A DNA stretch of 64,000 bases from Acidithiobacillus ferridurans (GTDB lineage: Bacteria; Pseudomonadota; Gammaproteobacteria; Acidithiobacillales; Acidithiobacillaceae): assembly GCF_003966655.1 (NCBI RefSeq), contig NZ_AP018795.1, positions 868,001 through 932,000 on the forward strand, written 5' to 3'. Position 1 is the stretch's first letter; every line of letters begins with the position of its first letter. Positions 55,289 through 64,000 of the stretch are shown here, piece by piece. The position numbers and the translations under genes were made by a program. The notes under the pieces were generated by a model. The model saw nothing but the letters and a program-made list of their open reading frames with translations. It ran no database searches and was not told where the DNA came from.

Positions 55289-56599
55289 CTATAGAGTTAT
55301 TTTCAGCGCAGTCATCACCCCTGGCAGGCTGGAAGACCCCCAACCCCTTTGCCCATAGCTTTGGGTTTCGGGAATCTGGTGTACATGCATCCCAAGAGCT
55401 TCCAGATCCTCCCCCAACAACTGATAAATACTGGAGTCCATACGTACTGGTGATAGTGGTCCCACTAAGGCGCCTCCTTCTACCCAGAAGCAGTCATATC
55501 TTGTCATGGCTGTCAGCCGACAACTGGCGGGGTCAGAAATATTTGTATACCATATCCGCCCAATATAAAGTCCGGTGCCAATTCTTTGTAACACTTCGCT
55601 ATCTGGCAAGTCACCTCCCCGCAGATAGAGAGCCGAAGGATATCCGCTGTCACTATTGATGGTCGTGTCAAACTCCTTCGCGGCACGGGGACTGCTTAAA
55701 TGATGTCTAGCTAGTCCATCTTGAATAAGCGGCACTTCGCCTGGCAATAAAAACCCCTCACCCGTGAACGAGGGCACCTCGCCCATCTGCCTATTTTCAT
55801 AGAGATGAATCCATTGGGACAATTGCTTTTCACCGTTGTATAACTTGTTTAGGGGGCTGCTGCCACTACGGATGGAATCTACGGAAAAGCCATTCCAGCT
55901 AATCGTGCTTAACAATTCTCCTAAAGCCTCTGCAGACAACCAGGCGCGGTAAATACCCGCCTTGATATTCACGGCAGGTTGCTGTAAGGCTTTCAGATCC
56001 TGAGACATGCCACTCATCAATGCCGGAATGTCCGCCAGATCAGGATCCCGTCGCACCCGCTTTACGGCATTGTAATCTGCATCAAAAAAGCTCACATCAA
56101 TACTGCTGCCACCACCCCGATGAATCAGGCAATGACCAAGACTGCTGCAAACAGCAAGCACCTGTGGGCCGCTCAACACCAGACCCACGAGGTCTTGCTT
56201 CCCCGCCGATTCACAAAGGGTATTCACCAATGCATCAAAATGCATGGACCCATGGGCATTCCCGGTTTCCAGTTGCTCAGGTGTTTCATTCAGGGTTAGC
56301 CAGGGATCCTGAGGGACATACGGCAAATCTTCCCTTAGTGCCTGTACCAGACCACGAATCTGGTCTGGAGATGGTAAATCACCTTCTACGGACATACTGA
56401 TCATAGATAGACCATTACTAAGGAATAAAGTCAGTTGTTCCTGAAATATGCCCCCGTTCTGGTTCACCCGCGCCTGGGTCAGGCGCGCATACTGGGTTTC
56501 TTCCTGGTAAACCTTGGCGTAAAGGCGCTCGTTACCTGAGACTAAAGCAGATAGAACGTCCGGTAAGGCTTTAATATAGTCATCTATCGTTGCCGTCAT
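55289..56599 (-). CDS. TldE/PmbA-like protein
   Basis: 436 residues. The C-terminal part (LSPVRMDSSIYQLLGEDLEALG, SLPGVMTALKITL) and overall layout match the TldE (PmbA) subunit, which lacks the metal-binding motif and pairs with TldD. In E. coli TldD/TldE mature microcin B17 and degrade the antitoxin CcdA. Start overlaps the TldD-like stop (ATGA), so the two are made together. The N-terminal half is divergent. Confidence 0.82.
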   Translation of the reverse strand: MTATIDDYIKALPDVLSALVSGNERLYAKVYQEETQYARLTQARVNQNGGIFQEQLTLFLSNGLSMISMSVEGDLPSPDQIRGLVQALREDLPYVPQDPWLTLNETPEQLETGNAHGSMHFDALVNTLCESAGKQDLVGLVLSGPQVLAVCSSLGHCLIHRGGGSSIDVSFFDADYNAVKRVRRDPDLADIPALMSGMSQDLKALQQPAVNIKAGIYRAWLSAEALGELLSTISWNGFSVDSIRSGSSPLNKLYNGEKQLSQWIHLYENRQMGEVPSFTGEGFLLPGEVPLIQDGLARHHLSSPRAAKEFDTTINSDSGYPSALYLRGGDLPDSEVLQRIGTGLYIGRIWYTNISDPASCRLTAMTRYDCFWVEGGALVGPLSPVRMDSSIYQLLGEDLEALGMHVHQIPETQSYGQRGWGSSSLPGVMTALKITL

Positions 56600-58053
56600 A
56601 CATCACCACCAAAAGTTTCAATATTACGAAACAGACAAACCGGAGAGGCATGCCCCACTGTAATAGCCTGATTGGGCTCGCCCTTACCGCAATATGGTGT
56701 TCCCGCAATCTGGTAAGTGTCACGATTGCCAACCGCCGCCAAAGAATTCCAGAAATTCAAGGTGCGGCCTCGATAGTTGGGGTTTTTAACCCAACCCCCA
56801 AGCATGCCATTTTCGATACGCCGCCCCCACTCGCAGCCAAACTGAAACTTGTCGCGACGCTGGTCGATGGACCAGGAGCGATTCTCGTCCATCCAGATGC
56901 CTTTTTCGACCTGAGAAATCATTTCCTGAAAACTGCTATGCCCCGGCTGTAAATTGACGTTTGCCATTCGGTCAATAGGTGGACGCAGAGGATCGCAGAC
57001 CCGCGCACAGGCTACGACTTCCATACCGGCTCTGGAGGCAGAACGAGCGCCACCCAAGGGTCTTTGCAAAATACCATTCTGGATCAGATAAATGGGCAAG
57101 GCTGGGGTACCTTCATCATCGTAGGCATATCCAGCAAGTTGTCCTTTTTCGGTGGGGTCAAATAATATATTCAGTAAGGGGGTACCATACCGAAGCGTGC
57201 CAAAGTCAGATTGCTTCACAAAACTCCAGCCCGCATAGTTTCGTTCATCTCCAAGAATACGGTCGAGCTCCAGTGGGTGGCCGATACTTTCATGAATCTG
57301 CAGCGTCATTTGCGCAGGAGATAAAACAACATCTGTCACTCCAGTCGGACACTCTGGTGCTTGCAACAGTTCCAGGGCTTCCGTCGCAATCCGCAGTGCA
57401 GTGTCCGGGGTAAAGTCCAGAGCCTTCAGCGTTTCTGCATTGAGCGATCCCTGCACATAAGGTCCATAACTACGCGACTGGGCCTCATGGCCATCGCTGG
57501 CAGTTGCTTCCATATGGGGAATGCACAACTGGGTTTCTTGAAACTGCTCTGCACCAGCGCTGTGCATAAAAAAACGATGTCGATCCATACTTGTCAGTAC
57601 CACTTGACGGTCCCGGATGCGCTCGTCTGTTGCCATCGCAGCATCCAGTGCGCGCATATAATCAAAGCGCTCCTTTAAGGACATCCCTGCACCCGTGGGA
57701 GATTGCCATTGCCCCTTCTGAACTGCTGCAGGCCAACAGGCCGTTTCCATCAACCGGAATGCAGCCAGTGCCTCTGCGCGACTTTTCGCGCTTGCGATAG
57801 CGCGACGCAAGCCGCCTTCCGAAAGATCCGTGGTAGAGGCATAGCTGACATTATTTCCGGAACCCAGCGTGATCAGTGCTGCTTTTAATACTTCTCGATC
57901 GGGCGCGTCAGCAACCCCTCTGCGCACGGAAGTCGTGAGTTGGGAGCGTTCCTCAATCAATACTGACCAATAACGAAACGCACGCAATAAATCGGCAGCC
58001 CTATAGGCAGTAACACGCATATGTTCCACAATCATTGGCCCACTATTCAGCAT
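56596..58053 (-). CDS. TldD-like zinc protease subunit
   Basis: 485 residues. The metal-site helix LQIHESIGHPLELDRILGDE (HExxxH) is present near residue 253, followed by PTEKGQLAGYAYDDEGTPA and IQNGILQRPLGGARSAS, both TldD features. Overlaps the DppF-like gene by 11 bp and the TldE-like gene by 4 bp. A cytoplasmic peptidase directly coded after an oligopeptide importer suggests it acts on the imported peptide. Confidence 0.88.
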   Translation of the reverse strand: MLNSGPMIVEHMRVTAYRAADLLRAFRYWSVLIEERSQLTTSVRRGVADAPDREVLKAALITLGSGNNVSYASTTDLSEGGLRRAIASAKSRAEALAAFRLMETACWPAAVQKGQWQSPTGAGMSLKERFDYMRALDAAMATDERIRDRQVVLTSMDRHRFFMHSAGAEQFQETQLCIPHMEATASDGHEAQSRSYGPYVQGSLNAETLKALDFTPDTALRIATEALELLQAPECPTGVTDVVLSPAQMTLQIHESIGHPLELDRILGDERNYAGWSFVKQSDFGTLRYGTPLLNILFDPTEKGQLAGYAYDDEGTPALPIYLIQNGILQRPLGGARSASRAGMEVVACARVCDPLRPPIDRMANVNLQPGHSSFQEMISQVEKGIWMDENRSWSIDQRRDKFQFGCEWGRRIENGMLGGWVKNPNYRGRTLNFWNSLAAVGNRDTYQIAGTPYCGKGEPNQAITVGHASPVCLFRNIETFGGDV

Positions 58054-59049
58054 GAACAGCCTCCTTCATCGGATAAACATCCCGTAACGGAAAGTGACAA
58101 GCCACCTGATGTCCTGATCCGACCGAGTTAAGCGAAGGCCTGTCACTACTGCAGATGGCCTCAGCTTGCGGACAACGGGTATGAAAGGCGCAGCCTGATG
58201 GCAGATTTACCGGTGAGGGCGGGTCACCGACCGGCTCCGGTAGATGTGGCCGCTCCCTCTGTCGGACCATGGGCGGCAGAGCATCCATCAACGACGCCGT
58301 ATAAGGGTGTGCCGGGCTGGAGATGAGCGTGGCGGTGGGGGCGATTTCCACCACACGCCCCAGGTAAAGCACGATGACATTTTGCGCGAGATAAGAAATC
58401 GCACCCAGATCATGGCTGATGAACACATAACTGAGGCCCATCTCCTTCTGTAGGTCCCGCAACAGATTCAGAATGCGCGCCTGCATGGAAACATCCAGTC
58501 CCGAGGTAGGTTCATCCAGCACCAACAGCTGTGGCTCCGTAGTGAGCGCACGGGCAATGGCAATGCGCTGGCGTTGCCCACCCGAATATTGCCCCGGGTA
58601 GCGGTTCATGGCACGCCGGTCCAGTCCCATTCGCTCCAGCAATGCCTCTGCCTTCTGCCACCGTTCACCGGGCGTGCCGATGCCCTGCAGTAACAAAGGC
58701 TCCATAATGATTTGTCCGACCGTCATGCGCGCATTCATGGAATCAAAGGGGTCCTGAAAAACCATCTGCATCTGCTGACGATAGGGACGCATCTGTTTTT
58801 CAGGGAGGGCCGTCAGATTGGTTCCTTTGAAATAAACCGCTCCGGCACTGGGACGTACCAGATGCAAGATAGCGCGGCCCAGTGTGCTCTTCCCGGAACC
58901 GGACTCGCCAATCAAACCCACCGTCTGCCCTTGTTCCAGACCAAAATGGATATCACTCAGCGCATGAATGGTGCCCTGGCTCTGGCGGAGCAGCCCGCCC
59001 TCACCCAGGTGAAAACGCACATCCAGATTTTTCACTTCCAACCAGGCGC

Positions 59050-59053
<4 letters not shown>
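58043..59053 (-). CDS. Peptide ABC transporter ATPase (DppF/OppF-like)
   Basis: 336 residues. Walker A GESGSGKSTLGRAIL, signature YSGGQRQRIAIARAL, Walker B LLVLDEPTSGLDVS, H-loop ISHD and the C-terminal oligopeptide/dipeptide motif with a Cys cluster (CAFHTRCPQAEAIC). ATG overlaps the DppD-like stop. Second ATPase of the importer. Confidence 0.93.
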
Positions 59054-60117
<1,064 letters not shown>

Positions 60118-60118
60118 C

Positions 60119-61030
60119 TTAGCGGCCCTCCAGACGGGCGAGGAGTCCTTGCCCCAGCACATTCATCGCCACAATCGCCAGAAAAATGGCCACACCCGGG
60201 AAAACAATCATCCACCATGGTCCGATAATCACCAACTGTAATCCATCATTCAGCAGTCCTCCCCAGGAAGCATGCGGCGGTTGTATCCCCAATCCCAGAA
60301 AAGACAAACCGGAAAGCGCCAGAATCAGATCCGCCACCATAAACGTGGCATTGACGATCAGAATCGGCAGCATGGAGCGCAGCAAATGGGTGCGAGCTAT
60401 ATAGAACGTACTGGCCCCAAACTGCCGGGCGGCCAGAACGTAGTCTTTTTCTTTGTAGGCCAGCGCCTCATTGCGCACGATCCGCGCCAGACCCGGCCAG
60501 GACAGACAACCCAGCACCAGGATCAGGCTCAAGGCATTGAGGGGGATGATGGCCGCGAAAAAAATCATCAACACGATGGCTGGCAGGGCGAGCAGAGCAT
60601 CCAGTAAGCGCATCAGCACTTTGTCCAGCCAACGCGGGCTCATGGCGGCAATCATGCCGTAGATGATTCCCAATGAAATGGCTATCAGCGCACCTAACAG
60701 CCCTACCTCCAAAGTGGCCTGCCCACCATCCATCATTCGCGCCAGCAGGTTCCGGCCCAGATTGTCCGTGCCAAAAGGAAATTGCCAGGAGGGCGCCAGT
60801 AATAAATGATTGGCATGGATGGCCAGAGGGCTGAGCGGATACAGCACTGGGCCGAGCCAGGAAAAGAGCATCAAAAAAACAAATAAACCCAGTCCGGTCC
60901 AGGTCATGGGATGACTGTATTGTCCTACCCAATGCCGCAGGGAATCCGTCCAGAGCCGGGTAAACATGCCGGGAATGGGACGTGCCACCAGGCTGTTATT
61001 CACATTCATATCGGTCGGACTACTACTCAT
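60119..61030 (-). CDS. Peptide ABC transporter permease (DppC/OppC-like)
   Basis: 303 residues. N-terminal TM (WTGLGLFVFLMLFSWLGPVLYPL), PFGTDNLGRNLLARMMDGG (OppC hallmark), EAA-type loop VRNEALAYKEKDYVLAARQFGAS, and LSFLGLGIQPPHASWGGLL. Overlaps the DppB-like gene by 8 bp. Confidence 0.94.
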   Translation of the reverse strand: MSSSPTDMNVNNSLVARPIPGMFTRLWTDSLRHWVGQYSHPMTWTGLGLFVFLMLFSWLGPVLYPLSPLAIHANHLLLAPSWQFPFGTDNLGRNLLARMMDGGQATLEVGLLGALIAISLGIIYGMIAAMSPRWLDKVLMRLLDALLALPAIVLMIFFAAIIPLNALSLILVLGCLSWPGLARIVRNEALAYKEKDYVLAARQFGASTFYIARTHLLRSMLPILIVNATFMVADLILALSGLSFLGLGIQPPHASWGGLLNDGLQLVIIGPWWMIVFPGVAIFLAIVAMNVLGQGLLARLEGR

Positions 61031-61991
61031 AGCGCACCCTTACGTCCAATATACTGTTGGTGAGATCGGCCGCCAGATTGCCGAGTATGGTCAACACCCC
61101 GATGAGCAGCACAATGGCAGACAGCGTGGGGTAATCCTGCTCCAGAGCTGAGCGCCATAATAACCAGCCCAATCCGGGATAGTTGAACACGCTCTCGGTC
61201 AGGATCCCGCCGACAAAAATTCCGGGGATCATCATGCCGATGACCGTGACCAGAGGCCGAATGGCGTTGCGCAGGACATGATTAACGGCGATACGCAGTG
61301 GCGGCACACCACGAGCTCGGGCGGTGCGGACATAATCCAGGCGATATTCACTCCGGGCCTGGTGCCCGAAATAGCGGGACAAACCGGCGGTCAGGGGCAA
61401 GGCAATGGTAATGGCCGGCAACACCATGTGGTGAAAATAACTGCCGATGTTCAGCACGCCACCGGCACTCTGATCACCGCCAATTCCACCAGGCGGAAAC
61501 CAGCTGACATAAATGGCAAAAAACAGGATCAGCATGACTCCAATGAAAAAAGTAGGGATGGAGTACACAATGATCTGCCCGGCGCCGATGAGCACGCCGG
61601 GAGTACGCTCGGCCCAGTACCCCTGGAACATGCCGATGAGTACCGAAAAAAGAACGGCGATGACCGTAGCCAACACGTAAAGGATGATGGAGTTGGCCAG
61701 ATAGGAGCCCATCAGAGAGGCAACGGGGGCATGCTGCGTAAAGGAATAACCCAGATTGCCTTCAAACAGATGCGCCCACCAGATGCCGTACTGCTGCCAG
61801 AGGGGATGATCCAGACCCATTTGTTTATTGAGCGCAGCAACAGCTTCCGGCGTTGCATGCATACCCAGAATACTGTAAGCAGGGCCACCGGGTGTCGCAT
61901 GAATCAAAAAAAACACGATGGTAACCAATAAAAATAAGGATAAAACTGATGTCCCCAAACGATTGAGAATCATGCGTCGCATCATCACCAA
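61023..61991 (-). CDS. Peptide ABC transporter permease (DppB/OppB-like)
   Basis: 322 residues. N-terminal TM with LVTIVFFLIHATPGGPAYS, the GLDHPLWQQYGIWW segment, EAA-type loop RSEYRLDYVRTARARGVPPLRIAVNHVLRNA and ESVFNYPGLGWLL. First permease gene, 36 bp after the binding-protein gene. Confidence 0.94.
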   Translation of the reverse strand: MVMMRRMILNRLGTSVLSLFLLVTIVFFLIHATPGGPAYSILGMHATPEAVAALNKQMGLDHPLWQQYGIWWAHLFEGNLGYSFTQHAPVASLMGSYLANSIILYVLATVIAVLFSVLIGMFQGYWAERTPGVLIGAGQIIVYSIPTFFIGVMLILFFAIYVSWFPPGGIGGDQSAGGVLNIGSYFHHMVLPAITIALPLTAGLSRYFGHQARSEYRLDYVRTARARGVPPLRIAVNHVLRNAIRPLVTVIGMMIPGIFVGGILTESVFNYPGLGWLLWRSALEQDYPTLSAIVLLIGVLTILGNLAADLTNSILDVRVRYE

Positions 61992-62027
61992 TTTCTCCTA
62001 AATCGCATTCCAGGGAAATAGAATCTG

Positions 62028-63671
62028 TTATTGATCATGGCTAACCCATAAAAACTGTGGATAAAAATTACCTCCCGGGGTGATAGCATGACTCACACCA
62101 TGAATATTTTTAGCAGCCATCACAAATAATTTCATGTTAGGAAGAACAATAACAGGCTGCTGATCTGTAAAATAGTTTTGAAATTTATACAAGGCATCAA
62201 GCCCTGATGTAATTCTTATTCTATCCATCATTGCATCCATTTCTTTGTTGCAGTAATGATAACCATTCTGAACGCCGCCGCACTTAAAAATAGAACCACC
62301 AGTAGGATACGCAGTTTGCGACCAGGCTAGATAAACTGCCTGCCAGTTTTTGCTATGTGGATCGATCATTTTTTCGTAAAGTTCGTTGAAAGGCATTTCA
62401 CGCATCCGCACTAAAATACCAACTTTGGCAAGCATCGTCGCCAACAAGGTGGGCCCACGAATCATGGATGGTGGAATATACAAAGTGAACGCCATTTTAT
62501 GTCCATCTTTTTCACGGATACCATCAGGTCCACGATGCCAGCCGGCTTCCTTCAACAATTTATTGGCAAGCGCAGGGTCGTAAGCGCCATGTTTTAATAA
62601 GGCCTTGGCCTCCGGCGACAAATATACTGGAGGATTTCCCGGCACTAGACCATAAGCACGTGCACCATGACCAAAACCTAATACTTTGATCATCAAATCC
62701 TGATTGATTGCATGCATCATGGCTTGGCGCACCAACAAGCTATTCACAAATGCAATTTTTGGATTAGAAAAGTTAAACCCCAGATAATTGAATCCCCAGT
62801 TTGGTCCACTGATCGTCAATCGGTCATTAGTCAGTTGTTTACGTGCTGGATACAGAGGATCCGGCAAATTACCCAACTGAACCGTACCGCTCTTCAAGGC
62901 AAAAAACACGCTGGCATTCGAATTAAGAAAACGGAATATCAAGCGACTGATATGCGGCTTGTCAGGACCGCTGTACGCTAGATTCGGGACCATACTGGCA
63001 TAGCGCCCCGCATGAAAGCTTTTCAGCCGAAAAGGCCCATCCACCACCGAAAAGAATTTGGGGTTAGTCATATTGTCATTCATCTGTTTGACTGTGTAAC
63101 GCTGCCAGCTCTGAGCTGGATAAGGATAGAAATCACTCAATCCAGACAGTTCAAACCAGGTGGGATTGACTGAGCGGGTCGTAACCACCCGAAATGCGTA
63201 CGGTCCAAGCACCGTAAATGAATGGATGTCCCCAGGAACTCCACCACTATCCCAACCGGGCCACAAGGGCCCTAACTTCATGAGCATGTGGTAGGTATAG
63301 GCGACATCGGCCGTAGTCACCGGAACCCCGTCGGACCATTTCCAGTGTCTGGACAAATAGACGGTAAAGCTACGATGCTTGGGACCCACCACAATTTTTT
63401 TCGCCACACTGAGCTTAAAATTGATCTTAAAATCACGGTTGACCCAGATTAGTGGCTGGTACATCAAATCTTCAGCCTCAGAATCATAAGCAGAAGAGGT
63501 AAGCAAAGGGTTGAAACCGTTCATAGCGGAAGGGGGAGCCAACCCTACTCCGGGAACGGTCACGATCGTGCCGCCATTCTGAATGTTGGGGCTGTCTGCC
63601 GCATGGGCGATAGCCCAGGTTCCTACCAAACTTAACACTAACAACGCCTCCTTCAACCTCTTTAGGTTCAC
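62028..63671 (-). CDS. Peptide ABC transporter substrate-binding protein (SBP_bac_5), first copy
   Basis: 547 residues, signal peptide ALLVLSLVGTWAIAHA. FTVYLSRHWKWSDGVPVTTADVAYTYHMLM, SLLVRQAMMHAINQDLMI, ANKLLKEAGWHRGPDGI. Same length and motif order as the copy at 53641. GTG 63671 overlaps the upstream stop (GTGA). Having two binding proteins around one permease/ATPase set suggests two ligands or ligand variants. Confidence 0.92.
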   Translation of the reverse strand: MNLKRLKEALLVLSLVGTWAIAHAADSPNIQNGGTIVTVPGVGLAPPSAMNGFNPLLTSSAYDSEAEDLMYQPLIWVNRDFKINFKLSVAKKIVVGPKHRSFTVYLSRHWKWSDGVPVTTADVAYTYHMLMKLGPLWPGWDSGGVPGDIHSFTVLGPYAFRVVTTRSVNPTWFELSGLSDFYPYPAQSWQRYTVKQMNDNMTNPKFFSVVDGPFRLKSFHAGRYASMVPNLAYSGPDKPHISRLIFRFLNSNASVFFALKSGTVQLGNLPDPLYPARKQLTNDRLTISGPNWGFNYLGFNFSNPKIAFVNSLLVRQAMMHAINQDLMIKVLGFGHGARAYGLVPGNPPVYLSPEAKALLKHGAYDPALANKLLKEAGWHRGPDGIREKDGHKMAFTLYIPPSMIRGPTLLATMLAKVGILVRMREMPFNELYEKMIDPHSKNWQAVYLAWSQTAYPTGGSIFKCGGVQNGYHYCNKEMDAMMDRIRITSGLDALYKFQNYFTDQQPVIVLPNMKLFVMAAKNIHGVSHAITPGGNFYPQFLWVSHDQ

Positions 63672-64000
63672 GCCGACTTCTCCAGCACCAAAGCCTGGTG
63701 ATCACTCTCCAGAGCCAGGGCAGCGATTTTGTGCAGTTCAGGAAACGCCTCAGGTGAAACAATGAAACGGTTGAGCACCAAAGATTTATTCTCCGTAAAA
63801 ACACTGTTTTTGAATGCAAAAGAAACCTTATAGTCACCGACAGATGTCTTTAGACTCTCACTATCGGGCAGGTACAAGGGGCGGTACTCCTCAGGAATCT
63901 TGATTTTCAGTGTGAAATTGAGGTTGACCGGCGTGGTTAGGCTAGGCGTGCTTCGCTGGATACTGCTCGCAAAAAGGACCAACGCTGCAGAAATCTGATG
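63668..64000 (-). CDS. DUF3857/transglutaminase-like protein, C-terminal part (runs off the window)
   Basis: The frame is open to base 64000, so only the last 110 codons are seen. NLNFTLKIKIPEEYRPLYLPDSESLKTSVGDYKVSFAF and SLVLNRFIVSPEAFPELHKIAALALESDHQALVL resemble the beta-rich C-terminal domain of DUF3857/transglutaminase-like proteins. It is the first visible gene of the peptide operon and overlaps the binding-protein start. Confidence 0.6.
   Translation of the reverse strand, partial: HQISAALVLFASSIQRSTPSLTTPVNLNFTLKIKIPEEYRPLYLPDSESLKTSVGDYKVSFAFKNSVFTENKSLVLNRFIVSPEAFPELHKIAALALESDHQALVLEKSA

Overview
The window looks like a chromosomal segment of a Gram-negative, fairly GC-rich proteobacterium, most likely an Acidithiobacillus-type acidophile. 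That assignment is inferred from gene content: Lol/Tat-type lipoproteins, TonB receptors, a GlrK-QseG-GlrR set, a Wza/KpsE/ABC polysaccharide exporter and RNase G. No rRNA or tRNA is visible to confirm it.

Layout. (1) 1-5.1 kb: the 3' part of recB and a recD broken by two single-base frameshifts. (2) 5.1-12 kb: an orphan OmpR-type regulator whose receiver domain has lost its phosphorylation residues, two TonB-dependent receptors (the second frameshifted) and a b561-like membrane protein. Three arrays of direct repeats spaced exactly 11 bp apart lie before the regulator and before each receptor. (3) 12-16.4 kb, minus strand: two tiny envelope proteins, a P-type cation ATPase, msrB and msrA. 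(4) 16.5-22.4 kb: a DsbC/G-like lipoprotein, then the tightly packed nadD-rsfS-rlmH-lipoprotein-OmpA-like-maf-rng run. (5) 22.4-26.6 kb, minus strand: glrR, qseG-like, glrK, a basic periplasmic protein and yggX. (6) 26.6-51 kb: an exopolysaccharide/LPS locus with manC, wza, kpsE-like (frameshifted), an ABC permease, DUF4214 proteins, multidomain glycosyltransferases, a GT90-like enzyme, gmd, methyltransferases, the ABC ATPase, an FkbH-like protein and a GT4. It is broken by two identical inverted copies of a 1,549-bp IS4-family element and by a cluster of toxin-antitoxin genes. (7) 51-64 kb, minus strand: an ABC exporter, a GNAT enzyme and a translationally coupled operon joining a complete Dpp/Opp-type peptide importer to a TldD/TldE protease-like pair, two paralogous binding proteins and a DUF3857-like protein that runs off the window.

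How it fits together. ManC makes GDP-mannose and Gmd converts it to GDP-4-keto-6-deoxymannose. The glycosyltransferases assemble a polymer, which the ABC permease/ATPase pair, the KpsE-like protein and Wza would export. One IS copy separates the kpsE-like gene from a promoter region duplicated from the one before manC. The other cuts a three-domain glycosyltransferase gene. The most interesting unexplained structures are the phased 11-bp operator arrays of the TonB-receptor regulon and the peptide-importer/TldDE operon.

Four frameshifts (recD twice, kpsE-like, second TonB receptor) can each be repaired by adding one base, three of them in C runs. Sequencing error is therefore a serious alternative to true gene loss.
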